From Actinokineospora globicatena (lineage in GTDB: Bacteria > Actinomycetota > Actinomycetes > Mycobacteriales > Pseudonocardiaceae), in assembly GCF_024171945.1 (NCBI RefSeq), contig NZ_JAMTCR010000004.1, positions 248,001 to 312,000 of the forward strand: a DNA stretch of 64,000 bases, written 5' to 3'. A program made the position numbers and the translations under genes. Numbering within the stretch: position 1 is the first letter of the stretch; every line of letters begins with the position of its first letter. The notes below the pieces were generated by a model, which worked only from the letters and a program-made list of their open reading frames with translations, made no database searches and was not told the origin of the DNA. Below are positions 53,883-63,160 of this stretch, in pieces.

Positions 53883-55067
53883 ATGCGCCAGGCAGTCATC
53901 TGCGAGCCCCTCCGCACCCCGGTCGGCCGCTTCGGCGGGGTCCACGCCGAGGTCACCGTCAGCGCGCTGGCCGCGACGGTCATCCGGGAACTGGTGCGGC
54001 GCACCGGGATCGACCCGGCGGTGGTGGAGGACGTGGTGCTCGGGCAGTGCCACCCCAACGGCGACGCGCCCGCGCTCGGCCGGGTCGCCGCGCTCGACGC
54101 CGGGCTGCCGGTCTCGGTCCCCGGCACCCAGGTCGACCGGCGCTGCGGCTCGGGCCTGCAGGCCGTGCTCGACGCCGCGATGCGCGTGCAGACCGGCGTC
54201 AACGACGTCGTCATCGCGGGCGGCGCGGAGAACATGAGCCAGGTCGAGTTCTACTCCACCGCGATGCGCTGGGGCGTCAAGGGCACCGGCGTCGAACTGC
54301 ACGACCGGCTCGCCCGCGCCAGGGTCACCGCGGGCGGCACGAACCACCCCGTTCCCGGCGGCATGGTCGAGACCGCCGAGAACCTGCGCCGCGACTACGG
54401 CATCAGCCGCGCCGAGCAGGACGAGCTGTCGCTGCGCTCGCACCAGCGCGCCGTCGCCGCCATCGACTCGGGCCGCTTCATCGACGAGATCGTCCCCGTC
54501 GGCGAGGTCGACCGCGACGAACACCCGCGCCCCGACGCCAGCCTGGACTCCCTGGCCCGCCTCAAGCCCATCATGCGCCGCCAGGACCCGGACGCCACCG
54601 TCACCGCGGGCAACGCCAGTGGCCAGAACGACGGCGCCGCCGCCTGCCTCGTCACCACCCCCGAGAAGGCCGCCGAACTCGGCCTCCGCCCCCTCGCCCG
54701 CCTCGTCACCTGGTCCACCGCCGGTGTCGACCCGACCCGCATGGGCCTGGGCCCCGTCCCCGCCACCGCCCGAGCCCTCGACCGCGCGGGCCTCACCCTC
54801 GCCGACATCGACCTCATCGAACTCAACGAGGCCTTCGCCGCCCAGGTCATCGCCGTGACCCGCGAGTGGAACTTCAAAGACGCCGACTGGGACCGCACCA
54901 ACGTCAACGGCAGCGGCATCTCCCTGGGCCACCCCCTGGGCGCCACCGGAGCCCGGGTCCTGGCCACCCTCCTGCACCAACTCCACCGCCAAGACGCCCA
55001 CTACGCCCTGGAAACCATGTGCATCGGCGGGGGCCAAGGCCTAGCCGCCATCTTCGAACGCCTCTAG
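53883..55067 (+). CDS. Acetyl-CoA C-acyltransferase (thiolase)
   Basis: Thiolase of 394 residues, catalysing formation or cleavage of 3-ketoacyl-CoA in fatty-acid breakdown or acetoacetyl-CoA synthesis. Catalytic Cys88 in DRRCGSGLQAV, the NEAFA motif in LIELNEAFAAQVIAV, the His of GHPLGATGARV and the second Cys in METMCIGGGQG-type sequence (ETMCIGGGQGL) are all present. Substrate length cannot be told. ATG at 53883 with GAGGAG upstream. Codon usage turns strongly C-ending after about 54650, continuing into the gap. A hairpin follows the stop. Confidence 0.94.
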   Translation: MRQAVICEPLRTPVGRFGGVHAEVTVSALAATVIRELVRRTGIDPAVVEDVVLGQCHPNGDAPALGRVAALDAGLPVSVPGTQVDRRCGSGLQAVLDAAMRVQTGVNDVVIAGGAENMSQVEFYSTAMRWGVKGTGVELHDRLARARVTAGGTNHPVPGGMVETAENLRRDYGISRAEQDELSLRSHQRAVAAIDSGRFIDEIVPVGEVDRDEHPRPDASLDSLARLKPIMRRQDPDATVTAGNASGQNDGAAACLVTTPEKAAELGLRPLARLVTWSTAGVDPTRMGLGPVPATARALDRAGLTLADIDLIELNEAFAAQVIAVTREWNFKDADWDRTNVNGSGISLGHPLGATGARVLATLLHQLHRQDAHYALETMCIGGGQGLAAIFERL

Positions 55068-55077
55068 CCGCGCCCCC

Positions 55078-55106
55078 GCCACCCCTGGCCCGCCCCAGGG
55101 GCTGGC
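55078..55106 (+). terminator. Terminator after the thiolase gene
   Basis: CCCCTGG (55082-55088) pairs with CCAGGGG (55095-55101), extended by GCC/GGC across a small internal loop. Starts 10 bases after the stop. Confidence 0.6.
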
Positions 55107-55287
55107 GTGGACACAAGAGGTCGGGTTGAACCCAAGCGACCGAAAACGACCGAGGCGGGCCGAGGCAAATTGAGCGATATACCGCTCTCATTCGCACTGC
55201 ATCCTTACCCTGCCGCAGCCTCTAACTCTCACCGCAACCGCTCCGCGCCCCGCGCCCCTCTTGCCCCGCCAGCGCTGCTCCGCCCCC
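55107..55287. other. Non-coding C-rich gap before repeat copy B
   Basis: No gene recognised. It holds a short AT-richer patch (GAGCGATATACCGCTC near 55171) that forms a small hairpin, then becomes C-rich with a partial second copy of the CGCCCCTCTTNCCCCGC segment that begins repeat copy B. Confidence 0.4.
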
Positions 55288-55449
55288 ACGCCCCTCTTAC
55301 CCCGCAGCCCCGCTTCGCGCGCCCGCGCGCACTACCCCCTGCCCGGCCCCCACCCTCTCCGGGGGGCGTCCCTGGGGCAGTCTACCGGGGCCCACCGACA
55401 GTTGATCTTGGAAGCGGGCTCGGAGATGGGGGTCTGTGGACAACTTCTG
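55288..55449 (-). repeat. Dispersed repeat, copy B (inverted relative to copy A)
   Basis: Reverse complement matches 42845-43012 along its length, including a 23-base identical block (55346-55368 against 42928-42950). On the minus strand it reads GACAGAAGTT, GTCCACA, ATCTCCG, CCAAGATC, ACTGTCGG, GTAGACTG, CCAGGG, the block, then the GC-rich part. It again sits between convergent genes (thiolase and MmcQ-like). The DnaA-box-like end points toward the MmcQ-like gene. No coding sequence is evident. Confidence 0.8.
55435..55443 (-). other. DnaA-box-like TTGTCCACA in repeat copy B
   Basis: Exact nonamer on the minus strand, at the same place in the repeat as TTATCCACA in copy A. From 55450 to 55568 nothing else is recognised. 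Confidence 0.45.
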
Positions 55450-55568
55450 TCGCTAGGCGGAGTGAACTTCAGGGCCGACCACCCCAAAGAACGCCAGGTC
55501 GCGAAGATCAACAGCCACGAACGGGCGACCAGCCAGCGAAAGTGGTCTTGACGGAGATCAACCAGGGC

Positions 55569-55907
55569 TCACGAAGCGTCGAACTCCGCCACCAGTCGTG
55601 CGGGGGCGCGCACCCGCCAGGACTCCAGCAGGATGTCCGCGAGGTCCTCCACCCCCACCTCTGACAGCCGCACCAGGACCGACGCGTACCCGTCGTAGTG
55701 CGGCGTGGTGAAGTAGCGGTCCGGGGCGGACGCGATCAGGGCGTCCTTCTCCGACAGGTCCGCCACGAAGACCACCAGGGTGTCGGCGTCGCGCAGGCGG
55801 GCGAACAACTTGTCGCGCACCCGGAAGCCGGGTGTGCCGTAGGACGGTTTCTCGGTCGTCGCGGGCAGCGCGAGTGCCGACCGGCGGACGTCTTGCTCGG
55901 TCACCAT
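55569..55907 (-). CDS. MmcQ/YjbR-family DNA-binding protein
   Basis: Small cytoplasmic protein of 112 residues of the MmcQ/YjbR (CyaY-like fold) family. Seen: [95 protein letters not shown]. The E-K-P-x-Y-G-x-P-x-F-R-V core is typical. Often described as a DNA-binding protein; evidence for that is limited. ATG at 55907 preferred over 55937. Divergent from rimO with 61 bp between starts. Confidence 0.88.
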   Translation of the reverse strand: MVTEQDVRRSALALPATTEKPSYGTPGFRVRDKLFARLRDADTLVVFVADLSEKDALIASAPDRYFTTPHYDGYASVLVRLSEVGVEDLADILLESWRVRAPARLVAEFDAS

Positions 55908-55968
55908 GGGGCCATCCTGGTCCACGCTCGGGTCCAACCCGTGGACACCGGGCGGTTACCCTAGCCCC

Positions 55969-57405
55969 GTGTCCTCTCCCACCACGCCGCGTCGTGTCGC
56001 CATGCTCACCCTCGGTTGTGCTCGCAACGAGGTCGACTCCGAGGAGCTGGCGGGGCGGTTGTCCGGTGGCGGCTGGGAGCTGGTGGACGCCGAGGCGACG
56101 CCCGATGTGATCGTCGTGAACACCTGCGGGTTCGTCGAGTCGGCGAAGAAGGACTCGGTCGACACGCTGCTGGCCGCCGCCGACACCGGGGCGAAGGTGG
56201 TCGCGGTCGGGTGCATGGCGGAGCGGTACGGCACGGAGCTGGCCGACAGCCTGCCCGAGGCCGCCGCCGTGCTCGGGTTCGACCACTACCCCGACCTGGC
56301 CGAACGCCTCGGTGACGTGGTCTCGGGCCACTCCATCCCCTCGCACGTCCCGGTCGACCGGCGCACGCTGCTGCCGATCTCGCCTGTCGACCGGCAGGCC
56401 ACCGACGTCACCGTCCCCGGGCACGCGTGGGGGCCGACCGTGGCCCGCAAGCGGCTCGACGACGGCCCGGTGGCCTCCCTCAAGATCGCCTCCGGCTGCG
56501 ACCGCCGCTGCTCGTTCTGCGCGATCCCGTCCTTCCGGGGTTCCTTCGTCTCCCGCCTGCCGGACGAGATCGTCGCCGAGGGTGTGTGGCTGGCACGTCA
56601 GGGCGTACGGGAGGTCGTGCTCGTCAGCGAGAACTCCACCTCCTACGGCAAGGACCTCGGTCGCGAGCACGCGGGCCAGGGAGCGCTGGAGGCTGTGTTG
56701 ACTCGCCTCGCGGCCATACCCGGTATAGACCGCGTACGAGTGTCCTACCTGCAGCCCGCAGAGACCCGGCCCAACCTGGTGCGCGCCATCGCCACCACCC
56801 AGGGCGTCGCGGACTACTTCGACATGTCCTTCCAGCACTCCAGCGAGCCCGTGCTGCGCCGCATGCGCCGCTTCGGCAACACCGAGTCCTTCCTCGGCCT
56901 CGTCGAGCAGATCCGCGAGCTGGCCCCCGAGGCGGGCATCCGCAGCAACGTCATCGTCGGCTTCCCCGGCGAGACCGAGGGCGACGTCGACGAGCTCGCC
57001 CGGTTCCTCACCGAGGCCAGGCTGGACGCGGTCGGCGTGTTCGGCTACTCCGACGAGGACGGCACCGAGGCCGAGGGGCTCGACGGCAAGCTCGACGCGG
57101 ACACCATCGCCGCCCGGGTCGCCCGGATCTCCGCGCTCGCCGAGGAGCTGACCACCCAGCGCGCCGAGGACCGGATCGGCACCGAGGTGGTCGTGCTGGT
57201 CGAGAGCGAGGAGACCGACGACGAGGACTGCGTCGGCCGCGCCGCGCACCAGGCCCCCGAGGTCGACGGCGAGTGCGTCGTGCTCGACGGCGGGAAGTAC
57301 GCGGTGGGCGACCTCGTGCGCGCCCGCGTCGTCGACACCGAGGGCGTCGACCTCATCGTGGAGGCCATCGAGGTCATCCCGCGCGCGAACCCGGAGCCGC
57401 AATGA
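55969..57405 (+). CDS. rimO: Ribosomal protein S12 methylthiotransferase RimO
   Basis: Radical-SAM enzyme that methylthiolates an Asp of ribosomal protein S12. The 478-residue protein has the MTTase N-terminal domain ([20 protein letters not shown] with its first Cys, [24 protein letters not shown]), the radical-SAM cluster C-x3-C-x2-C at Cys177, Cys181, Cys184 ([13 protein letters not shown]), [17 protein letters not shown], and a TRAM domain at the C-terminus. Two iron-sulfur clusters expected. GTG at 55969. Its stop overlaps pgsA (ATGA). Confidence 0.95.
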   Translation: MSSPTTPRRVAMLTLGCARNEVDSEELAGRLSGGGWELVDAEATPDVIVVNTCGFVESAKKDSVDTLLAAADTGAKVVAVGCMAERYGTELADSLPEAAAVLGFDHYPDLAERLGDVVSGHSIPSHVPVDRRTLLPISPVDRQATDVTVPGHAWGPTVARKRLDDGPVASLKIASGCDRRCSFCAIPSFRGSFVSRLPDEIVAEGVWLARQGVREVVLVSENSTSYGKDLGREHAGQGALEAVLTRLAAIPGIDRVRVSYLQPAETRPNLVRAIATTQGVADYFDMSFQHSSEPVLRRMRRFGNTESFLGLVEQIRELAPEAGIRSNVIVGFPGETEGDVDELARFLTEARLDAVGVFGYSDEDGTEAEGLDGKLDADTIAARVARISALAEELTTQRAEDRIGTEVVVLVESEETDDEDCVGRAAHQAPEVDGECVVLDGGKYAVGDLVRARVVDTEGVDLIVEAIEVIPRANPEPQ

Positions 57406-58115
57406 ACTCCGCGGCGACCGGCGGGGACACCGTCGACGGCGATGACCGCGCCGAGGTGATGCTGCCCGCGGGCCCGGAGGCGGTGATCGGCGTCCCCCCG
57501 GTGGTCGCCGTGCCCCCGGAGTCCGTCGCGATCCTGCCGGAGCCCACGGTGGTGCCGCTGCTCAACGTGGCCAACCTGCTCACCATGACCAGGCTGGTGC
57601 TGGTCCCGGTGTTCCTGATGGCGCTGTTCGCCGAGGACGGCACCGACACCACCTGGCGGCTGGTGGCGTTCGCGGTGTTCGCGCTCGCCTCCATCACCGA
57701 CCACGTCGACGGCATGCTCGCCCGCAAGCACGGGCTGATCACCGACTTCGGCAAGATCGTCGACCCGATCGCGGACAAGGCGCTGACCGGCGCCGCCCTG
57801 GTCGGGCTCAGCGTGCTCGGCGAGCTGCCCTGGTGGATCACCCTGGTCATCGCCTTCCGCGAGGTCGCCGTGACGCTGCTGCGGTTCTGGGTGATCCGCC
57901 ACGGCGTGATCCCGGCCAGCCGCGGCGGCAAGCTCAAGACGCTCACCCAGATCTTCGCCCTCGGCGCGTTCCTGCTCCCGCTGCCCAGCTGGCTCGCCCT
58001 GGTGCCGTGGGCGTCGATGTACCTCGCCGTCGTGCTCACCGTCGTCACCGGCGTCGACTACGTCATCCGCGCCGTCCGGCTGCGCGCCATGGGCCTGCGC
58101 ACCATCGCCCAGTGA
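57402..58115 (+). CDS. pgsA: CDP-diacylglycerol-glycerol-3-phosphate 3-phosphatidyltransferase
   Basis: Membrane enzyme making phosphatidylglycerol phosphate. The 237-residue protein has a 50-residue Pro/Val-rich cytosolic N-terminus, then the CDP-alcohol phosphotransferase signature D-G-x2-A-R-x8-G-x3-D-x3-D ([16 protein letters not shown], then IVDPIAD) around residues 103-125, and about five membrane segments. [20 protein letters not shown] starts the fold. The extra N-terminal segment is longer than in most bacterial PgsA. Coupled to rimO upstream and cinA downstream by 4-base overlaps. Confidence 0.94.
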   Translation: MNSAATGGDTVDGDDRAEVMLPAGPEAVIGVPPVVAVPPESVAILPEPTVVPLLNVANLLTMTRLVLVPVFLMALFAEDGTDTTWRLVAFAVFALASITDHVDGMLARKHGLITDFGKIVDPIADKALTGAALVGLSVLGELPWWITLVIAFREVAVTLLRFWVIRHGVIPASRGGKLKTLTQIFALGAFLLPLPSWLALVPWASMYLAVVLTVVTGVDYVIRAVRLRAMGLRTIAQ

Positions 58116-58603
58116 ACGACCGCCCGGTGCCGACCCCGGAGCGGGTCGTGGCCGCGCTGCGGGCGGCGGGGGAGACGGTCGCGGCCGCCGAGTCGCTCAC
58201 CGCGGGGCTGCTCACCGCGGCGCTCACCTCCGTCCCCGGCGCCAGCGCGGTCGTGCGCGGCGGGCTCGTGGTGTACGCCACAGACCTCAAGGCGACCCTC
58301 GCGGGCGTCGACCCGGCCCTGCTCGCCGAGCGCGGTGCCGTCGACCCGGAGGTGGCCCTGCAGCTCGCGGCGGGTGCCAGGGACCGCTGCGGCGCCGACA
58401 TCGGCGTCGGGCTCACCGGCGTGGCCGGACCGGACCCGCAGGACGGTGTCGCACCCGGGACCGTCCACCTCGCCCTGGTCAGCGCCAGGGGGGTGCGCGG
58501 CGAGGTGATCACCGCCGGTGGCGACCGGGAAGCGGTCCGCGCGGCCGCCGTGGCGGGCGCCCTCGCGCTCATCGCGGCGGACCTCGGTACCCTTCCGGTG
58601 TGA
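58112..58603 (+). CDS. cinA: CinA C-terminal-type nicotinamide-nucleotide amidase
   Basis: Stand-alone CinA/PncC amidase of 163 residues that deamidates nicotinamide mononucleotide in NAD recycling. The fingerprint AAAESLTAGLLTAAL (residues 24-38), VVRGGLVVYATDLKATLAG, and GVGLTGVAGPDPQDGVAPGT are present. The N-terminal CinA domain is absent, as in most actinobacteria. GTG at 58112 overlaps the pgsA stop. Followed by 233 bp before clgR. Confidence 0.93.
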   Translation: MNDRPVPTPERVVAALRAAGETVAAAESLTAGLLTAALTSVPGASAVVRGGLVVYATDLKATLAGVDPALLAERGAVDPEVALQLAAGARDRCGADIGVGLTGVAGPDPQDGVAPGTVHLALVSARGVRGEVITAGGDREAVRAAAVAGALALIAADLGTLPV

Positions 58604-58679
58604 ACCCAGGGTCACGGTCAGTGCGCGCCACCGGGCGCCCCGCCGTGCGGACGCCGGGAACACCCGGGTCGGCGCGGTC

Positions 58680-58693
58680 GTTCGCTCTTGGCG
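58680..58693. promoter_or_regulatory. ClgR-type operator candidate
   Basis: GTTCGC-TCTTG-GCG, matching the CGC-N5-GCG core known for ClgR boxes in corynebacteria and mycobacteria, about 145 bp upstream of the clgR start. It suggests autoregulation. Confidence 0.5.
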
Positions 58694-58836
58694 GACTACC
58701 CGGGAAGTCGCTGCGCTGGGTCACCCGCCGTGGGTAACGTTGTCGGTGTGACGGCCCCGCGCCGTTCCGCTCCGGCACCTGCCCCAGGGCGGGTGCGGTG
58801 CGCGGACCGGGCCCCGTCGAAGAAGGGAGGTGCGCG

Positions 58837-59304
58837 ATGACCGTGCTGTTGCGCGAGGCGATCGGTGATCGGCTCCGACACGCCCGCACCAACCAGCGGC
58901 GCACGCTGCGCGAGGTGTCCCGCTCGGCGCGGGTCAGCCTCGGGTACCTCTCCGAGGTCGAGCGCGGGCGCAAGGAGGCCTCCAGCGAGCTGTTGGCCGC
59001 GATCTGCGACGCGCTCGAGTTGCCGCTCTCCGAGCTGCTGCACAAGGTGGCCTCCGACATGGGGGCGCTCACCTCGGTCGAGCACGGCGTGCCGGAGCGG
59101 GTCGGTGCCGAGCCGGTCGACAAGATCGAGGCGCTCGACGTGCTCGAGGCCGACAGCGGCGCCAGGGGCGTCGTGGAGGGCGGCAGGCTGCTGCCCGCCG
59201 TGATCGGCGAGAACCTCGCCGACCTGCGGATCCAGCCGGTGCTCAGCCACCGGATCGACCCGCCGATGACCAGCACGCGGGCGGGCGCGGTGTTCGCCGC
59301 GTAG
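58837..59304 (+). CDS. clgR: ClgR-like XRE transcriptional regulator
   Basis: Regulator of 155 residues that in relatives activates clp protease genes and the psp operon under envelope stress. HTH at about residues 12-65: [60 protein letters not shown]. The short C-terminal part ([30 protein letters not shown]) is variable; ClgR stability is usually set by Clp recognising its C-terminal residues, and this protein ends in AVFAA, a plausible degron. ATG with AAGGGAGG six bases upstream. Conserved order pgsA-clgR-pspA. Confidence 0.93.
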   Translation: MTVLLREAIGDRLRHARTNQRRTLREVSRSARVSLGYLSEVERGRKEASSELLAAICDALELPLSELLHKVASDMGALTSVEHGVPERVGAEPVDKIEALDVLEADSGARGVVEGGRLLPAVIGENLADLRIQPVLSHRIDPPMTSTRAGAVFAA

Positions 59305-59326
59305 CCCGCTCACCCGCTCTCGCTCG

Positions 59327-59353
59327 GGCCCGGTTCCCCAGGGGAGCCGGGCC
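59327..59353 (+). terminator. Hairpin after clgR
   Basis: GGCCCGGTTCCCC pairs with GGGGAGCCGGGCC (one wobble) across a very short loop, 22 bases after the clgR stop. Likely terminator or attenuator before pspA. Confidence 0.6.
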
Positions 59354-59615
59354 TGTCGCGTCCCCGGGGTGGGACCGGGGTCCGGGGATACCCCGAAGGG
59401 CGGTCCGCTTCCTCAGGGGCGATCTATGGGTGAACCCTGATTTCTCGTGGGTCCGGTGGAACCGCCGGGGCGCACCTGACACGATGGAACCCACAGATGG
59501 GACCCCCTCCGGGGCGCCGGAGGAACCACCAGCGGTGCCGGTCCGTTGCCGTGTTGTCGGCACGTGGGGTGACCGGAGGGCCCGGCAGAGGGATGAAGGC
59601 AGGCGGAGGACGACG
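59354..59615 (+). other. pspA leader and promoter region
   Basis: No gene; in-frame sequence back to 59430 does not resemble PspA. GGAACC occurs at 59458-59463 and again as GGAACCC at 59485, similar to the -35 element of SigE-type ECF promoters; the matching -10 is not clear. GGAGG precedes the ATG at 59616. Confidence 0.4.
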
Positions 59616-60467
59616 ATGGCCAACCCGTTCGTGAAGTTCTGGAAGTACCTCATGGCGTCGTTCTCGTCGAAGATCGATGAGCACGCCGATCCCAAGGTGC
59701 AGATCCAGCAGGCCATCGAGGAGGCCCAGCGCCAGCACCAGGCCCTCTCGCAGCAGGCCGCCGCGGTGATCGGCAACCAGCGCCAGCTGGAGATGAAGCT
59801 CAACCGCCAGCTCGGCGACGTGGAGAAGCTGCAGGCCTCGGCCCGCCAGGCGCTGGTGCTCGCCGACGAGGCGCGGTCCAAGGGCGACGAGCAGAAGGCG
59901 CAGCAGTTCGAGAACGCCGCGCAGGGCTTCGCCACCCAGCTGGTCACCGCCGAGCAGGGCATCGAGGACCTCAAGACGCTGCACGACCAGGCGCTGCAGG
60001 CCGCGGCCCAGGCCAAGCAGGCCGTCGAGCGCAACGCCATGGTCCTGCAGAACAAGCTCGCCGAGCGCACCAAGCTGCTCAGCCAGCTCGAGCAGGCCAA
60101 GATGCAGGAGCAGGTGTCGCGCTCGCTCAACCAGATGAGCGAGCTGGCCGCCCCCGGCAACACCCCCTCGCTCGAGGAGGTCCGGGACAAGATCGAGAAG
60201 CGCTACACCACCGCGCTCGGTGCCGCGGAGCTGGCGCAGAACTCGGTGCAGGGCCGGATGATGGAGGTCCAGGTCTCCACCACCGAGCTGGCGGGCCAGT
60301 CCCGGCTCGAGCAGATCCGCGCGTCCATGGGTGGCGGCGCGGTCGCGGGCCAGGTCACCAGCGGCCCCGGCACGGCGAACCAGGCGAGCGCGACGGCCAA
60401 CATCCAGGCCGAGATCCAGCAGCGGGTGGCCCAGGAGCAGAAGGCCAACCCGCAGGCCGGGTCCTGA
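59616..60467 (+). CDS. pspA: Phage shock protein A homologue (PspA/IM30, 35-kDa antigen type)
   Basis: Peripheral membrane-repair protein of 283 residues that forms ESCRT-III-like assemblies. Coiled-coil PspA domain from [20 protein letters not shown] through [40 protein letters not shown] and [20 protein letters not shown] to [13 protein letters not shown]. The C-terminal 35 residues ([20 protein letters not shown]) extend beyond the core, as in mycobacteria. ATG with GGAGG upstream. In the clgR-pspA-pspM cluster. Confidence 0.95.
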   Translation: MANPFVKFWKYLMASFSSKIDEHADPKVQIQQAIEEAQRQHQALSQQAAAVIGNQRQLEMKLNRQLGDVEKLQASARQALVLADEARSKGDEQKAQQFENAAQGFATQLVTAEQGIEDLKTLHDQALQAAAQAKQAVERNAMVLQNKLAERTKLLSQLEQAKMQEQVSRSLNQMSELAAPGNTPSLEEVRDKIEKRYTTALGAAELAQNSVQGRMMEVQVSTTELAGQSRLEQIRASMGGGAVAGQVTSGPGTANQASATANIQAEIQQRVAQEQKANPQAGS

Positions 60468-60480
60468 GCGGGCCGACACC

Positions 60481-61257
60481 ATGGGGCCGCGCCGCCACGA
60501 GCTGATCAAGATGGGCGGTGAGCTGGTCGGCCAGCTGCGCGGCCCAGCGGCCCAGCAGGTCCGCGAGGCGATCGCCGGGTGGCGCGACCCCAGGGCCAAG
60601 GCCCTGCGCCAGCGCCGCCGGGCGGTGCGCCGGGCCAGGCTGTGGACCGCCACCGGTCTCACCACCGGCACCGGGGCGGTGGTGGTCGAGACCGCCTCCG
60701 CCGCCCCCGGCATCGCCGTACCCGCGCTGATCGGCGCGGCCGTCGTCTCCGGCGTGGCCGCTGTCTCCACCGGCGTCCGCGCCTGGCGGCTGCACAAGCA
60801 ACCACTGCCCGAGGGCCCACCGCCCCCGATCGTGCTGCCCGGCCGCGGCTCACAGGCTCGGGAACCCATGTCCCGCCTCGCCGAGGCCGAGGACACCCTG
60901 CGCGAACTCCTGACCCAGCTCAGCGCGGCCGCCCTGGTCCCGCCGGACGCGGTCACCGAGGCCAGGTCCACCGGCGCCGAGGCCGCCTCCGCCCTGCGCG
61001 CGGTCGCCGCCCGCATCCAGGTCGTGGAACGCGCCCGCGAACACGCCCCACCGGTGGACCGCGGCCACCTCACCGAGAGCATCCGGGCGCTGCGGGGGCA
61101 ACTGGACCAGGGCATGGACGGCTACGGCGCCCTCGTCGCCGCCTCCGCCCGCGCCCTGGCCGCCAGCTCGGTCGCCACCCCACGCCACGACCTCACCGAC
61201 GCCACCGACCGCCTCGCCGCCCTGGCCTCCGCCCTACGAGAACTCTCACTCGGCTGA
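60481..61257 (+). CDS. pspM: PspM-like phage-shock envelope-stress membrane protein
   Basis: Membrane protein of 258 residues corresponding in position and layout to mycobacterial Rv2743c (PspM). Amphipathic N-terminus (RRHELIKMGGELVGQLRGPA), a basic stretch RQRRRAVRRARLWTATG, two membrane segments (about 58-105, VETASAAPGIAVPALIGAAV VSGVAAVST), then a long helical cytoplasmic domain (RLAEAEDTLRELLTQLSAAA, ARIQVVERAREHAPPVDRGH). It likely partners PspA. Starts 13 bp after pspA. No PspN-like gene follows. Confidence 0.85.
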   Translation: MGPRRHELIKMGGELVGQLRGPAAQQVREAIAGWRDPRAKALRQRRRAVRRARLWTATGLTTGTGAVVVETASAAPGIAVPALIGAAVVSGVAAVSTGVRAWRLHKQPLPEGPPPPIVLPGRGSQAREPMSRLAEAEDTLRELLTQLSAAALVPPDAVTEARSTGAEAASALRAVAARIQVVERAREHAPPVDRGHLTESIRALRGQLDQGMDGYGALVAASARALAASSVATPRHDLTDATDRLAALASALRELSLG

Positions 61258-61503
61258 GGCCGCCTCGCGGTGTTCGATCGACCGCCTCGCAGTTTGCGGG
61301 CGGGTTTCTCGTATGAGGCCACTGCTCAGGGCGTGACGCGGGTGTTGCCGGGCCTCCTGGCACGGTCTGAGCCGGTGTCGGCCGCGCGCGGAGGACACGG
61401 TGGGTGATCAGATGCGTGATCGTTCTCACCTGTTCGGGCGCATCATGGGGCGGGGGTTGGTGCGTGTCCTCCATGTCACCCACGGGCTGGAGGGGAGCGA
61501 TCG

Positions 61504-61713
61504 ATGGACACCACCGGGATGCACCGGGTTGTGGCCGCCGAGGTCACCAGGATGGCCGAGTACGAGACCGGGTTCTGGGCGATCGTGGACGGGCTCGGGG
61601 TGGATCGGGGGTACGCGGGGCGGTTGTTGGACGCGGCGGTGGATCGGATCGGGACCGGGGGCGGGGGGACGGCCGATCCGTACGCCCTGGTGCTGTCCTG
61701 GATGCCGTGCTGA
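61504..61713 (+). CDS. Candidate 69-residue hypothetical protein
   Basis: ATG to TGA frame for MDTTGMHRVVAAEVTRMAEY, ETGFWAIVDGLGVDRGYAGR, a Gly-rich loop and ending ALVLSWMPC. GGAGGGGAG lies about eight bases upstream. Composition is balanced and unlike shadow frames, but no family is recognised. It stands alone between pspM and the permease gene; the surrounding 61258-61861 stretch holds no other gene. Confidence 0.45.
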   Translation: MDTTGMHRVVAAEVTRMAEYETGFWAIVDGLGVDRGYAGRLLDAAVDRIGTGGGGTADPYALVLSWMPC

Positions 61714-61861
61714 CGGACCTTGACAGTCGGTGACCGAATTCCCAGGACGTCGCAACTGACTAGGGCATCAGTGTGAATATCACGGTGTCGTATCGACTTG
61801 CCGACTACGTGCTGTGGCACCATGCACGGCAGGAGTCGGGGGGCGGGTCCTGCGGGGCGGG

Positions 61862-63160
61862 GTGGAGGCGGCCTTGGCGTTGTGGTCGGTGCACGGCGAC
61901 GGCCGCCGTGTCCGTGACGGCGCCGTCGTGGCACCGGACGAGCGGCTCAGCTGGCCGCTGACCGTCGGGTTCGGCGTGCAGCACGTGGCGGCGATGTTCA
62001 GCGCGACCGTCCTGGTGCCCAGCGTCACGCACTTCCCGGTCACCACGACGCTGCTGTTCTCCGGGGTCGGCACCCTGCTGTTCCTGTTCATCACCCGCAA
62101 CCGGGTCCCCGCCTACCTGGGCTCGTCGTTCGCCTTCATCGGTCCGCTCGCCGCCGCCCAGCACCACGGGATGGCCGCGCAGCTGGGTGGGGTGCTGGTG
62201 GCGGGCCTGCTGCTGGTCGGCGTGGGCGTCGCGGTCAAGGCGCTCGGGGTGCGGCTGCTGGAGTCGATCATGCCGCCGGTGGTGACCGGCGCGGTGATCG
62301 TGCTGGTCGGGTTGAACCTGGCGCCCTCGGCCACTCGCTCGTTCGGGCTGCAACCGGTGATCGCGGTGATCACTTTGGCGGTGATCCTGGGCTGCGCGGT
62401 GGTCGCCAAGGGGCTGCTCTCGCGGCTGTCGGTCCTCGTCGGCGTGCTCGTCGGCTGGGTGGTGGCCGCGCTCAGCGGCGCGCTGCCGCCGGGCAGGCTC
62501 GACGCGCTGGCGGACGCGGCCTGGTTCGGGCCGCCGCAGTTCACCGCACCGCAGATCCAGCCGTCGGTGATCCTGCTGGTCATCCCGGTGGTGATCGTGC
62601 TGGTCGCGGAGAACGTGGGCCACGTTAAGGCGGTCGCCGCGGTCACCGGTCGCGACCTGGACGGCTCGGTCGGCGACTCGCTCATCGCCGACGGCCTGGC
62701 CACCGTGCTCGCCGGGTCCGGCGGCGGCTCCGGCACCACCACCTACGCGGAGAACATCGGCGTCATGGCCGCCACCCGGGTCTACTCGACCGCCGCGTAC
62801 GGGGTGGCCGGGCTGACCGCGGTCGTGCTGTCGATGAGCCCGAAGTTCGGCGCCCTGGTCAACACCATCCCCGACGGCGTGCTCGGCGGCGCCACGATCC
62901 TGCTCTACGGCATGATCGCGCTGGTCGGCGTGCGGATCTGGCTGGCCGACCGGGTCGACTTCGCCGATCCGGTCAACCTGACCGTGGTCGCGGTGGCCGT
63001 GGTGGCGGGCGCGGGCGACCTGAAGATCAGCATCGGTGACGCGGTGTTCGGCGGCATCGCCTGGGGCGCGGTCGCCGTGGTCTGCGGCTACCCGCTGCTG
63101 CGCTGGCTGGCCACCCTGCGCCGCGGTGGCGGGGTCACCGGGACGCGACCGCGCGGTTGA
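61862..63160 (+). CDS. Uracil/xanthine permease (NCS2, UraA-like)
   Basis: Nucleobase:cation symporter of about 432 residues with 12-14 membrane segments. Features: [56 protein letters not shown], and [20 protein letters not shown], the hallmark of the uracil-type branch. The start is unclear: GTG at 61862, TTG at 61874 (GGAGG five bases upstream) and GTG at 61886 are all possible, the fold begins near DERLSWPLT. Convergent with pyrD, overlapping its 3' end by 26 bases, so uptake and synthesis of pyrimidines face each other. Confidence 0.9.
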   Translation: MEAALALWSVHGDGRRVRDGAVVAPDERLSWPLTVGFGVQHVAAMFSATVLVPSVTHFPVTTTLLFSGVGTLLFLFITRNRVPAYLGSSFAFIGPLAAAQHHGMAAQLGGVLVAGLLLVGVGVAVKALGVRLLESIMPPVVTGAVIVLVGLNLAPSATRSFGLQPVIAVITLAVILGCAVVAKGLLSRLSVLVGVLVGWVVAALSGALPPGRLDALADAAWFGPPQFTAPQIQPSVILLVIPVVIVLVAENVGHVKAVAAVTGRDLDGSVGDSLIADGLATVLAGSGGGSGTTTYAENIGVMAATRVYSTAAYGVAGLTAVVLSMSPKFGALVNTIPDGVLGGATILLYGMIALVGVRIWLADRVDFADPVNLTVVAVAVVAGAGDLKISIGDAVFGGIAWGAVAVVCGYPLLRWLATLRRGGGVTGTRPRG

